Source: Lacibacter sediminis (GTDB taxonomy: Bacteria; Bacteroidota; Bacteroidia; Chitinophagales; Chitinophagaceae). From it: 64,000 nt of DNA. Below, in pieces: positions 7,987 through 15,868 of the stretch (positions within the stretch are counted from its first letter, which is position 1; the number at the start of each line of letters is the position of its first letter). The notes beneath the pieces were generated by a model that was not told where the DNA came from, made no database searches, and worked only from the letters and a program-made list of their open reading frames with translations. The stretch spans positions 124,001 through 188,000 of the forward strand of contig NZ_CP060007.1 of assembly GCF_014168535.1 (NCBI RefSeq), written 5' to 3'. A program made the position numbers and the translations under genes.

Positions 7987-8706
7987 TCAGGCAAGCCCTA
8001 ATGACCTGCGTATATTGTTGTGGAATTCACGGATGGCCTTGGTATGAAAGAATGGATAGATCAACTTATCCCTTAGCCATGATCCGCTTTTATAAATAGT
8101 ATCATGTGAAATTTCAGTGAAACCATCCTTACAGGTCTTTAACTGAATACGCTGACTTCCCAACGATTTTCCTTTCACGAGGTAACTTGTTTCAAGACAC
8201 ATTTCTTTTTCATGTACGGCTGTAATTTCATGACCAACGGCAACTTTAGCCAAGCCGCCCAAGGCTTTTACACGAATGAGCACGATCTGCCCGGCTTTTG
8301 CACCGGCATATTCATCATCGATATAAGAAATGGAATTATTCTTGCGGCAGTACTGCATGCCAAACTGAAGCATGTTGCCACACCAGGCTTGTTTTGGATG
8401 AATGTTCTTATATGCTTCCCATACTTTTTCAATACGCTCTCGTATATGAAACGTTTTGTGGTGCGTATAAAATGTCTTGGTACAATTTGATTTAGGACAG
8501 AACGACTCCAATGCTGCAAAATCATTCAGCTGATACAACTGGTTATCATGTATGAAAGAAACAACCTGTTTGTTGGAAATGCGATCAAGATTTACGTCCT
8601 GTGTGTGTAGCAAGCTCAAGATTATAGGATTTTTGGCTTTTAAGTTATTAACGAATATAAACAGTTTAAACGTTCGTTTAAGTATCTGTGTATCTATAAC
8701 GCTCAT
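7987..8706 (-). CDS. Hypothetical protein, probable START/SRPBCC-like fold
   Basis: The longest frame begins at base 8766, but its first 18 residues are hydrophobic and poorly coding; MSVIDTQILKRTFK at 8706 (239 aa; alternative ATG 8712) is a better start. Residues about 70-239 look like a helix-grip domain: IEKVWEAYKNIHPKQAWCG (first helix and loop), a central beta-rich stretch, SQRIQLKTCKDGFTEISHDT, and a C-terminal helix with FHTKAIREFHNNIRRSL. That layout resembles polyketide cyclase/START proteins, but I see no family-defining motif. Several Cys residues are scattered. The gene is divergent from the DUF5606 gene. Confidence 0.65.
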   Translation of the reverse strand: MSVIDTQILKRTFKLFIFVNNLKAKNPIILSLLHTQDVNLDRISNKQVVSFIHDNQLYQLNDFAALESFCPKSNCTKTFYTHHKTFHIRERIEKVWEAYKNIHPKQAWCGNMLQFGMQYCRKNNSISYIDDEYAGAKAGQIVLIRVKALGGLAKVAVGHEITAVHEKEMCLETSYLVKGKSLGSQRIQLKTCKDGFTEISHDTIYKSGSWLRDKLIYPFFHTKAIREFHNNIRRSLGLA

Positions 8707-8869
8707 TTTCATACACAGTACTACAAAAAACCTGTTAAAGAAGGCGGATATGACCGTAAAAGGCACAATTGCGGCAGTCTCGTGCTTGTGGCATCTCTCC
8801 GTTGTTTGCCGTAAAATTGAAATGCGGTTAACCGAAATCCTTTAACTTGCAACCCTTGAATTGAAAATT

Positions 8870-9415
8870 ATGGAATACGGAAAATTAATTGCAGTTACCG
8901 GAATGCCCGGATTGTTCGAATTAGTAAGCAGCAAAAGCGACGGCGCTATTGTGCGTTCACTCGATGATAACTCAACAAAGTTTGCATCTACCCGTCAACA
9001 CCAGTTCTCACACCTGGAAAGTATTGAAGTGTACACTGTTCGTGACAATGTAAACCTTACGGATATTTTCAAAGCCATGGAAAGTGCAGGTGGTAAGTTG
9101 CCCGATGAAAAAGATGCAAAGGCCATTAAAACTTATTTCGAAAAAGTATACCCCGATCTGGATTTTGAACGTGTGTATACCAGCGATATGAAGAAGATGG
9201 TGAAGTGGTACGGCATCATCAGTGCAAAAGGAATTGAAATTAAATTAACCGAGGTGGCTGAGGAAGAAGCACCTGTTGAAGAAGCGGTGGTTGAAGAAGA
9301 AGCGAAACCGGCAAAGAAAGCAGCAAAGAAGAAAGCTGAGCCAAAAGCAGAGGAAGTTGCTACTGAAGAAGCGCCCAAAAAGAAGGCTGCTGCTAAAAAG
9401 AAGAAAGAAGATTAA
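8870..9415 (+). CDS. DUF5606-family protein with a histone-H1-like Lys/Ala tail
   Basis: Start placed at ATG 8870 (MEYGKLIAVTGMPGLFEL); the frame opens at a TTG at 8861 but the ATG fits family N-termini. Residues 1-125 form the conserved Bacteroidota DUF5606 region (DNSTKFASTRQHQFSHLESI, KAIKTYFEKVYPDLDFERVY). Residues about 130-181 are a low-complexity Glu/Ala then Lys/Ala tail with repeated AKKAAKKKA-like units, like bacterial histone-H1 mimics, so nucleic-acid binding by the tail is an inference. The function of the family is unknown. TAACTTGC at 8843 is a weak -7 candidate. A structured terminator follows. Confidence 0.88.
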   Translation: MEYGKLIAVTGMPGLFELVSSKSDGAIVRSLDDNSTKFASTRQHQFSHLESIEVYTVRDNVNLTDIFKAMESAGGKLPDEKDAKAIKTYFEKVYPDLDFERVYTSDMKKMVKWYGIISAKGIEIKLTEVAEEEAPVEEAVVEEEAKPAKKAAKKKAEPKAEEVATEEAPKKKAAAKKKKED

Positions 9416-9434
9416 TTTATACTCATCACATTTG

Positions 9435-9502
9435 TGCCGGTAAGACGGGGAGCGGGAAGTTGAACTTCTTATCTGCTTACCGATTTACCGGCATCATTTT
9501 TT
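9435..9502 (+). terminator. Long structured terminator after the DUF5606 gene
   Basis: Arms TGCCGGTAA (9435-9443) and TTACCGGCA (9485-9493) enclose a smaller hairpin GAAGT-TGA-ACTTC and are followed by a T6 run within 9 nt. It fills most of the gap before the M3 peptidase. Confidence 0.5.
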
Positions 9503-9516
9503 AAACAGTTTTGATT

Positions 9517-11238
9517 ATGACGCTGACAGCAGATATTAAACCAATTGAGCGGAAATTCTTACCGAAAGATTTCACGATTACAACATGGGAAACACTTGAG
9601 CCTTATTTTAAACAGCTGCTTGAGCAACCTATTAATAGTAAAGGAGAACTTGAACAATGGCTACAAAACAGCAGTGAACTGGAAGCGGTCATCAGCGAAG
9701 ATGCCTGCTGGCGTCAGGTGCGCATGACCTGCGATACCGAGAATAAGCAACTGGAAGAAGCTTTCAACTATTTCTACATTGAGATTGCACCGAAGATGCA
9801 ACCCTATGCAGATAAGCTTAACCGCAAACTGGTTGAATGCGAATTCACCAAAGAACTGGATGCTGATAAATATTTCACGTACCTCCGGTCTATCAAAAAA
9901 AGTATTGATCTTTTTCGTGAAGCGAATATTCCGATCATGAGTGAACTGAATGTAATGCAGCAACAGTTCGGACAGATTGCCGGGAAGATGACAGTGGAAG
10001 TGAATGGTAAAGAATATACACTGCAACAGGCAGGAAAGTTTTTAGAAAATCCTGATCGCAAGTTGCGTGAAGAAGTGTACATGAAGATCCAGAACCGTCG
10101 CTACCAGGATCGGGAAGCATTGAATGCATTGTTTGATAAACTCGTTGAGAAACGTCATCAATTAGCATTGAATGCCGATTTTAAAAATTACCGTGATTAT
10201 AAGTTTAAAGAACTCGGTCGTTTTGATTATACCCCACAGGATTGTTTCAATTTTCACGAAGCGGTAAAGCAACATGTGATTCCGCTGGTGAAAATTATTT
10301 ATGAAGAACAACGCAAAGCAATTGGTGTTGATCAGTTGCGTCCCTGGGATATGGATGCAGAACCGGAAGGTATTGTGCCGTTACAACCGTTTACTAATGG
10401 AACAGAGTTGACAGAAAAAACAATTGAATGTTTCGAACAACTCAATCCATTCTTTGCGGATTGTTTGCGCAAGATGAATGAACTGAAACGATTTGATCTC
10501 GACAGCCGCAAAGGCAAAGCACCCGGCGGTTACAATATGCCGTTAGCTGAAACAGGTGCACCGTTTATTTTTATGAATGCAGCAGGTACACTCGATGATG
10601 TTACCACCATGGTGCACGAAGGCGGTCATGCTGTTCATTCATTCCTTACACATGAGCTTGAACTTACAGGCTTTAAAGAATATGGTGCTGAGATTGCTGA
10701 AGTGGCAAGTATGGCCATGGAACTCTTCAGCATGGAGCATTGGGATATTTTCTTTAAGGATAAAGAAGAGTTGCGTCGTGCAAAATTCAAACAACTGGAA
10801 CGAGTGCTCACCATTTTACCATGGATCGCAAGGATCGATGCGTTTCAGCATTGGCTCTATGAAAACCCTGCGCATACTGCTGAGGAGCGTGGTGCAAAAT
10901 GGATGGCGCTGGCAAATGAATACAGCACAGGTTTAATCGATTATTCAGGTTTAGAACAATTCCGTCCATACGAATGGCAACGTCAACTGCATTTGTTTGA
11001 AGTGCCGTTTTATTATATTGAATACGGTATTGCACAGCTTGGAGCAATTGGCTTATGGATGCAGTTCAAACGAAACCAGCAAGTGGCTTTACAGAATTAT
11101 ATCAATGCATTGAGCCTTGGCGGAACGAAAACATTGCCTCAATTGTATGAAGCAGCCGGACTGAAGTTCGACTTTTCACCGAGCCACATCAAAACCCTCA
11201 TGGATTTTACAAAAACAGAAATGGATCATCTTAACTAA
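9517..11238 (+). CDS. M3-family oligoendopeptidase
   Basis: A 573-aa cytoplasmic zinc peptidase that would degrade short peptides. The motif HEGGHAVHSF (HExxH, near residue 366) and a downstream EYGAEIAEVASMAMEL segment with the third zinc ligand Glu are clear, and the all-alpha N-terminal region precedes them. Length and lack of a signal peptide fit the PepF-related 'M3, not PepF' subgroup. I start at ATG 9517; the frame opens at TTG 9511. It is followed by a strong terminator and appears monocistronic. Confidence 0.93.
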   Translation: MTLTADIKPIERKFLPKDFTITTWETLEPYFKQLLEQPINSKGELEQWLQNSSELEAVISEDACWRQVRMTCDTENKQLEEAFNYFYIEIAPKMQPYADKLNRKLVECEFTKELDADKYFTYLRSIKKSIDLFREANIPIMSELNVMQQQFGQIAGKMTVEVNGKEYTLQQAGKFLENPDRKLREEVYMKIQNRRYQDREALNALFDKLVEKRHQLALNADFKNYRDYKFKELGRFDYTPQDCFNFHEAVKQHVIPLVKIIYEEQRKAIGVDQLRPWDMDAEPEGIVPLQPFTNGTELTEKTIECFEQLNPFFADCLRKMNELKRFDLDSRKGKAPGGYNMPLAETGAPFIFMNAAGTLDDVTTMVHEGGHAVHSFLTHELELTGFKEYGAEIAEVASMAMELFSMEHWDIFFKDKEELRRAKFKQLERVLTILPWIARIDAFQHWLYENPAHTAEERGAKWMALANEYSTGLIDYSGLEQFRPYEWQRQLHLFEVPFYYIEYGIAQLGAIGLWMQFKRNQQVALQNYINALSLGGTKTLPQLYEAAGLKFDFSPSHIKTLMDFTKTEMDHLN

Positions 11239-11278
11239 TTAATACCGATATTTGCACTGCTAAATCAGAACATTAATC

Positions 11279-11316
11279 ATGTCCTGCCGTTTCTACGGGA
11301 GGGCATTTTTGTTTTT
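11279..11316 (+). terminator. Terminator after the M3 peptidase
   Basis: A 12-bp stem ATGTCCTGCCGT / ACGGGAGGGCAT (one mismatch, one G-U), loop TTCT, followed by TTTTTGTTTTT. Confidence 0.75.
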
Positions 11317-11383
11317 GGCTAAGAGGTTGAATGAGGGGAAGAAGAAAGAGAGGTAAACTGAAGTTGAATATTTTGTGCCAATA

Positions 11384-12100
11384 TTAGCGTCTGTATTTTA
11401 CTAATTTCTCTTCTTCCGAATTATGATTTGTTCGACTAACAATCAGGTTGGTATTTGTTAAGTTTTTAATGTCATAATATATTATGTCGATTTGGTTTTC
11501 CTTAGGCAACTTATATCCTTCCCGAATGCCTGATTTCATATTATAAAGGAAGATACTATCTGCCTGTTTCCTGTCAATGTCGTTGCCGAAAAGATTGACA
11601 GTGTGGTTGTCGTATAAGAAAAACAAAGTTTCTTCTAAATACTTAAAATTCCATGCTACAACTTTATCACCCAAAATGTTTTTTGCGTGTTTTTTGTCAA
11701 ACACTTGATATGTTTCCGGAACTCCATTCCCATTATCTATTCTTGTTATGAAAAAATTGTCGAAGTCTTTTTCCAATACCCCCAAGCTCCATGTTGATGT
11801 GTAAATAGGGGTCTCGTTTAATAAGTGTAATGTGTCTCCATGCCGTAGATAAAAATATTTCATGCTGTCGTCTATTCCATAGCAAGTTATATAACCCCCT
11901 TTTAATGTGTCGGTACCAACAACCTCTTTATAATAAAGAACAGTTTTTGAGTTGATATTATCCAACAGCCTTTTGCCATTAGGAAGTTTATCAAGGTTTG
12001 ATCCAGGTGTGTCAACTTGTTTTGGGCGTGACTTTTTTTCGGATTGGCCACAGGAAAGTAGGTGGACGAGAATTGTCAATATCGGTAAATATCGAACCAT
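11384..12100 (-). CDS. Hypothetical lipoprotein
   Basis: A 238-aa protein with a lipoprotein signal, MVRYLPILTILVHLLSCGQ; the lipobox LLSC puts the lipidated Cys at residue 17. The mature part begins with a polar linker and is rich in Asn, Asp, Lys, Tyr and Ile, with aromatic beta-strand-like stretches (YFYLRHGDTLHLLNE, ETLFFLYDNHTVNLFGNDID). I do not recognise a domain. The coding sequence looks clearly more AT-rich than its neighbours (runs such as ATAATATATTATG), suggesting recent acquisition. It stands alone between convergent M3 and same-strand Fur genes. Confidence 0.75.
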   Translation of the reverse strand: MVRYLPILTILVHLLSCGQSEKKSRPKQVDTPGSNLDKLPNGKRLLDNINSKTVLYYKEVVGTDTLKGGYITCYGIDDSMKYFYLRHGDTLHLLNETPIYTSTWSLGVLEKDFDNFFITRIDNGNGVPETYQVFDKKHAKNILGDKVVAWNFKYLEETLFFLYDNHTVNLFGNDIDRKQADSIFLYNMKSGIREGYKLPKENQIDIIYYDIKNLTNTNLIVSRTNHNSEEEKLVKYRR

Positions 12101-12154
12101 TTAATTAGCTACATTCTTTCTTTGTAATGGAATTCTGACAGGTTGAGTTTGCCC

Positions 12155-12574
12155 TCAGCTCCTGCAATCACTGCAATAACCATTCACCACCATATTACTC
12201 TGGTGTGGTTGAAAACCCTGGGGCAATTTTACTTCGGGCACCAATACATCGTCTAAGCAAATGGTTTTGCCGCATTGTTCACATACAAAATGCACATGGT
12301 TATCGTGATGATGGCCTTCTGCACACTGATCTTTACACAATGCATATTTCACCGAATTATCAGCTGTAGGAATTGTATGAATGATGCCCTTTTCTTCAAA
12401 GGTTTGTAAAGTGCGGTAAATCGTAACACGATCAATTTTATCGCTGGCCTTCTTTTCAATATCAGCATGCGCCAATGCGCCCGGTGCATGATAAAACATA
12501 TCGAGTATCTGCAACCGGCTGTCGGTTACACTCATGTGATTTTTTTTCAGCAACTCTTTGATCGCTTCGCTCAT
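12155..12574 (-). CDS. Fur-family metalloregulator (possibly Zur-like)
   Basis: A 139-aa DNA-binding repressor. The N-terminal winged helix includes SVTDSRLQILDMF and the recognition region DRVTIYRTLQTFEEKG. The C-terminal dimerisation/metal domain has a His-rich loop HHHDNHVHFVCEQCGKTICL and two CxxC pairs (Cys98/Cys101, Cys134/Cys137) forming the structural zinc site. Adjacent SCO and MerC genes point to metal homeostasis, and a 21-bp dyad of operator type sits at 13306-13326. Which metal it senses cannot be decided from sequence. It lies 13 bp downstream of the SCO gene, so probably one transcript. Confidence 0.92.
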   Translation of the reverse strand: MSEAIKELLKKNHMSVTDSRLQILDMFYHAPGALAHADIEKKASDKIDRVTIYRTLQTFEEKGIIHTIPTADNSVKYALCKDQCAEGHHHDNHVHFVCEQCGKTICLDDVLVPEVKLPQGFQPHQSNMVVNGYCSDCRS

Positions 12575-12587
12575 GTCTGAAAATTAC

Positions 12588-13244
12588 TTAATTCGGGTTA
12601 TTCTGAAAAATTCCGTTCACAAAACGTGGCCCATCGTAACCTTCTTTTAAAATGAGACTGATGTCTTCATTCAGCTTTGTCAATTCCTGTTTTTTTAGTC
12701 CGTCATAAATACCACGCAGCTTACCACTTTTATCAACCAATGCAAAAAGCTGTGTATGAATAAACTGATCAGCAATCGGATCAAGTCCGTTCTTCTGATC
12801 ATCCAACAAATAACTTTTGCGGGCTGCTTCGTATAATTTTTCTTTGGTACCGGTTAAGAGCATCCATTTTTTTGGATCGATCTTCATCGAATCGGCATAC
12901 TGCTTCAAACGGGCAACAGAATCTTTATCAGGATCAACCGTATGACTGAGGATGATAAAATCTTCTTCATCAGCAAAATCTTTGGCGATCACGGCCATGT
13001 TGGTGTTCATCTTTGGACAAATACCGGTGCAGGTTGTAAAGAAAAATTCAACTACCTGTACTTTGCCCGCTACATTATTGTTAGTGATGGTGTCGCCCAA
13101 CTGGTTTACAAACGCAAAGTCTTTTACCTCGTTCATGGTGGGCAATTTTTTACGCCACAGGTCGGTACCCCAGAAAATAGCGAGAAAGAAAACACCCGTT
13201 AACAGCACGAAGAAACCAAGGTAGAACCACAACTTTTTGGACAT
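12588..13244 (-). CDS. SCO1/SenC-family copper chaperone / thioredoxin-like protein
   Basis: A 218-aa membrane-anchored periplasmic protein: one N-terminal TM helix (residues about 6-27) and a thioredoxin fold with the copper-binding CxxxC motif FFTTCTGICPKMN (Cys72, Cys76) and a distal His in FIHTQLFALVDKSG. The family delivers copper to the CuA centre of cytochrome oxidase or acts in redox maturation. Divergent from merC and followed within 13 bp by the Fur-family gene. Expression would start from the -7 element at 13262-13269. Confidence 0.92.
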   Translation of the reverse strand: MSKKLWFYLGFFVLLTGVFFLAIFWGTDLWRKKLPTMNEVKDFAFVNQLGDTITNNNVAGKVQVVEFFFTTCTGICPKMNTNMAVIAKDFADEEDFIILSHTVDPDKDSVARLKQYADSMKIDPKKWMLLTGTKEKLYEAARKSYLLDDQKNGLDPIADQFIHTQLFALVDKSGKLRGIYDGLKKQELTKLNEDISLILKEGYDGPRFVNGIFQNNPN

Positions 13245-13261
13245 ATCGTTAAAATGAACCG

Positions 13262-13269
13262 CAAAGGTA
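13262..13269 (-). promoter_or_regulatory. -7 promoter element for the SCO-fur transcript
   Basis: Minus strand TACCTTTG, perfect TAnnTTTG, 17 nt before the SCO ATG. Confidence 0.6.
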
Positions 13270-13305
13270 CGGAGCGAACCGAGGCGAATTTCAACTCAAA
13301 ATAAA

Positions 13306-13326
13306 ATTTGCAACATAATTGCAAAT
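13306..13326. promoter_or_regulatory. Perfect 8-5-8 dyad, candidate Fur/Zur-type operator
   Basis: ATTTGCAA-N5-TTGCAAAT, a perfect inverted repeat in the SCO/merC divergent promoter region. It ends 3 bp upstream of the merC -7 element and so overlaps its spacer/-33 region, a repressor position; the adjacent gene set encodes a Fur-family regulator. Binding is inferred, not shown. Confidence 0.55.
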
Positions 13327-13329
13327 ATG

Positions 13330-13337
13330 TATTTTTG
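13330..13337 (+). promoter_or_regulatory. -7 promoter element for merC
   Basis: TATTTTTG, perfect TAnnTTTG, 9 nt upstream of ATG 13347. The start of the longest frame (13308) lies upstream of this element, which supports ATG 13347 as the real start. Confidence 0.6.
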
Positions 13338-13346
13338 CCATCCTTT

Positions 13347-13745
13347 ATGAATATGCGTATTAATTGGGAAGCCTTGGGAATCGCCGCATCTGTAGCCTGT
13401 GCTATCCACTGTGCTGTAGTGCCCTTATTTATCACCAGCCTTCCTCTTTTCGGGATCAACATCATCCACAATGTGTTTGTGGAAATACTTTTATTAGGAA
13501 CAGCCTTTGTGATCGGTTTCTCAACGTTGTGGCATGGTTATAAAAAACACCATCATCATTGGGGAACGCTCGTTCCTTTCTCAATTGGTATGTTACTGTT
13601 TACGCTTAACCAGTTTATAAAATTTCCTTATTCTTCATTTGTTTTTGTGATACCGGCAGTTGCGTTGATCATTACTGCACACATTCTCAATCATCGTTTT
13701 TGCAGAAAAGCAAATCATTGTCATACCACAGATTGTAATCACTGA
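13347..13745 (+). CDS. MerC-domain membrane protein
   Basis: A 132-aa inner-membrane protein with four hydrophobic segments. The MerC signature CAIHCAVVPLF, with two Cys and a His in the first helix, is present, and the C-terminus is Cys/His rich (FCRKANHCHTTDCNH) with HGYKKHHHHWG in the loop. MerC proteins were named for mercury uptake, but chromosomal Bacteroidota copies usually sit with Fur-family regulators and are more likely zinc or other metal transport. The start at 13347 follows the promoter element. Regulation by the Fur-type dyad is inferred. Confidence 0.88.
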   Translation: MNMRINWEALGIAASVACAIHCAVVPLFITSLPLFGINIIHNVFVEILLLGTAFVIGFSTLWHGYKKHHHHWGTLVPFSIGMLLFTLNQFIKFPYSSFVFVIPAVALIITAHILNHRFCRKANHCHTTDCNH

Positions 13746-13764
13746 TCTGTTATTTCTTTGTAAC

Positions 13765-14076
13765 ATGAATCTGAAACCGATCCAACTTTTACGCAAAACA
13801 GGAATTGCAGAAGGTATTTCTTTTTTAGTATTGCTTTTAATTGCCATGCCCTTGAAATACATATTCGACCTGCCACTGGCAGTTAAGTATGTCGGTTGGG
13901 CACATGGTTTATTGTTTGTAGTGTATGTTGCACTGGCTTTTTATGTAAAAGAAGTGTACAACTGGCCCTTCAAAAAATTTCTGTTTGCTTTTATTGCTGC
14001 ATGGTTGCCGCTTGGAACGTTTGTTTATGATAAGCAATTGAAAAAAGAAGAGCAGCTGCTTGCATCAAACAAATAA
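13765..14076 (+). CDS. DUF3817 integral membrane protein
   Basis: A 103-aa protein with three hydrophobic segments and the family pattern LRKTGIAEGISFLVLLLIAMPLKY ... VGWAHGLLFVVYV. The basic N-terminus and conserved Glu in the first TM helix are typical of DUF3817. Function unknown. It lies 19 bp after merC on the same strand and may be co-transcribed. The motif runs given here are split: GIAEGISFL near residues 13-21 and VGWAHGLLF near 43-51. Confidence 0.85.
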   Translation: MNLKPIQLLRKTGIAEGISFLVLLLIAMPLKYIFDLPLAVKYVGWAHGLLFVVYVALAFYVKEVYNWPFKKFLFAFIAAWLPLGTFVYDKQLKKEEQLLASNK

Positions 14077-14095
14077 TTCTTACTTGTAGTTGTTC

Positions 14096-15754
14096 TTACT
14101 GCTTAAACATTTCCGGATGTACATCATCCCAACCGGTCGCCAGTTGAAACGCCTTTCCTACTTGTAATAATGTTGCTTCATCATACAACTTGCCAACCAA
14201 AGTAATACTTGTTGGAAGTTTACGTTGGTTAAAACCTGTTGGCATTACCAATGCAGGATGACCTGTAAGATTTGTAATAGCCAATTGACGACCGCCATAG
14301 GTGGGGGTGATAACAATATCAACCGTTTCAAAAAATGTTTTCATGTGTTGCATCAACAAATAGCGATGACGATTTGCATTGATATATTCTACTGCAGGAA
14401 TTAATCTTGCAGTGCGGAAAGAATTGGGCCAATCATTTTTGTTTTGACGGGTTAACAGATCATCCATATCTGTTCTTGTTAACTCATCAAATGCAGCAGC
14501 ACTCTCTGCACCAATGGTAATACCAACAATGTCGAAAGGATAAGCTGCGCTGTCGGGGAAATTAACAGGAATGAGTTTGATGCCCATTTGTTCAAATGCT
14601 TTCAACACTTTCCATTCATTTGCACTTGTATCACGAATGCGATCGAAAAAATTCTTTGCATAACCGATGCGGAGTTTTTTGATATCTTTTTTTACACTGT
14701 AATTGAACGGCATATTCACTGCACCGGGATCTTTGCCATCGGTTCCATGAATATAGTTGAACACAACAGCAGCGTCTTCTGCACTGCGACAAATAGGTCC
14801 GGCTTTATCAAGACTCCATGAAAGTGTCATTGCTCCACTTCTGCTGATGCTGCCGAATGTTGGTCGCAAACCTGTTGCGCCACAAACAGTAGAGGGTGAA
14901 ATAATTGACCCTAATGTTTCTGTGCCAATTGCAAATGGCACGAGCCCCGCTACTGTTGCAGAAGCTGAACCTGCAGATGAACCTGATGAACCGAAGTTGA
15001 GATTCCAGGGATTTTTTGTACGACCACCAAACCACCAATCGCCCATTGCTAAAGCGCCGAGAGTAAACTTGGCTATTAAAACTGCACCTGCATCTTTTAG
15101 TTTTGTGCACACATAACTGTCTTCTTCAATTGTTTGGTCTTTGTAAGGCGTGGCACCCCATGTAGTTTTAGTTCCTTTTACCGCAAACAGATCTTTTAAT
15201 CCGTAGGGGATACCATGCAATGGTCCACGGTATTTTCCTTTTGCTATTTCTGCATCAGCAGCTCTGGCTTGTTGCATAGCAATTTCCTCTGTTACAGAAA
15301 TCACACATTGTAAGGTGTCGCCATACTTACGGATACGTTCAATAAAAAATTTTGTCAGATCAACAGATGTGATCTTTTTGTTTTTGATAAGTGTTGCTAA
15401 TTGCAGAATATTATAAAAAGCAAGATCAGCTTTGTTTAAGGGCAAGTTTACATTAACAGGAATATTCCATTGGACAGGCAATTGCTTTGTATCGAACTGC
15501 ATACCAGGCAGCACGGGACTTTGCCAAAGACTCATGGGCACATTGTTATTGAGCGGAAGGCTACGCATCCTTGCATACTCCGTGTAATTATCTCTCACAT
15601 CACGCAACATACTGTCACGTTCAGGTTCTGTAAAATCAAGACCAATTACTTTCGCAGCGATCTTCAGATCTTCTTTGCTGATGGTATCTTTTTGTTGTGC
15701 TGAAAGGGTAGATGATAATATACAGATAAGAAAAAAGAAGAATGACGTTCTCAT
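14096..15754 (-). CDS. Secreted amidase (amidase signature family)
   Basis: A 552-aa amidase with a signal peptide (MRTSFFFFLICILSSTLSAQ). The catalytic Ser-cisSer-Lys triad is visible: Lys in GIPYGLKDLF, the Ser pair in the Gly/Ser-rich NFGSSGSSAGSA, and the following GTETLGSIISPS. Relatives hydrolyse amides such as amino-acid or peptide amides; a periplasmic location is implied by the signal peptide. About 110 residues precede the amidase core, an N-terminal extension common in exported members. Convergent with DUF3817; TGCATTTG is a near -7 element upstream. Confidence 0.93.
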   Translation of the reverse strand: MRTSFFFFLICILSSTLSAQQKDTISKEDLKIAAKVIGLDFTEPERDSMLRDVRDNYTEYARMRSLPLNNNVPMSLWQSPVLPGMQFDTKQLPVQWNIPVNVNLPLNKADLAFYNILQLATLIKNKKITSVDLTKFFIERIRKYGDTLQCVISVTEEIAMQQARAADAEIAKGKYRGPLHGIPYGLKDLFAVKGTKTTWGATPYKDQTIEEDSYVCTKLKDAGAVLIAKFTLGALAMGDWWFGGRTKNPWNLNFGSSGSSAGSASATVAGLVPFAIGTETLGSIISPSTVCGATGLRPTFGSISRSGAMTLSWSLDKAGPICRSAEDAAVVFNYIHGTDGKDPGAVNMPFNYSVKKDIKKLRIGYAKNFFDRIRDTSANEWKVLKAFEQMGIKLIPVNFPDSAAYPFDIVGITIGAESAAAFDELTRTDMDDLLTRQNKNDWPNSFRTARLIPAVEYINANRHRYLLMQHMKTFFETVDIVITPTYGGRQLAITNLTGHPALVMPTGFNQRKLPTSITLVGKLYDEATLLQVGKAFQLATGWDDVHPEMFKQ

Positions 15755-15833
15755 GCGTTTTGGTTTAAGAAGTGGAAACTACTAAAACTACAAATGCAAC
15801 CAACAGATTGTTGATTGCATTTGATGAATGGGA

Positions 15834-15866
15834 AGAGTTGCCAACCTTCAAAAGGTTGGCAACTCT
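15834..15866. repeat. 15-bp perfect inverted repeat, intergenic hairpin
   Basis: AGAGTTGCCAACCTT, a 3-nt loop, then AAGGTTGGCAACTCT. It starts two bases after the stop of the esterase gene (minus strand) and lies upstream of the amidase. There is no T run, so it is an unusual terminator, an mRNA 3'-end stabiliser, or a dispersed palindromic repeat. Confidence 0.7.
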
Positions 15867-15868
15867 AT

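Noticed and set aside
9133..9378. A Ser/Ala-rich frame opposite the DUF5606 tail
   Set aside because: An artefact of the Lys/Ala/Glu repeat codons read in reverse.
14757..15116. A frame opposite the amidase with Pro/Ala-rich sequence
   Set aside because: Mirror of the Gly/Ser-rich amidase signature; no start signal or domain.
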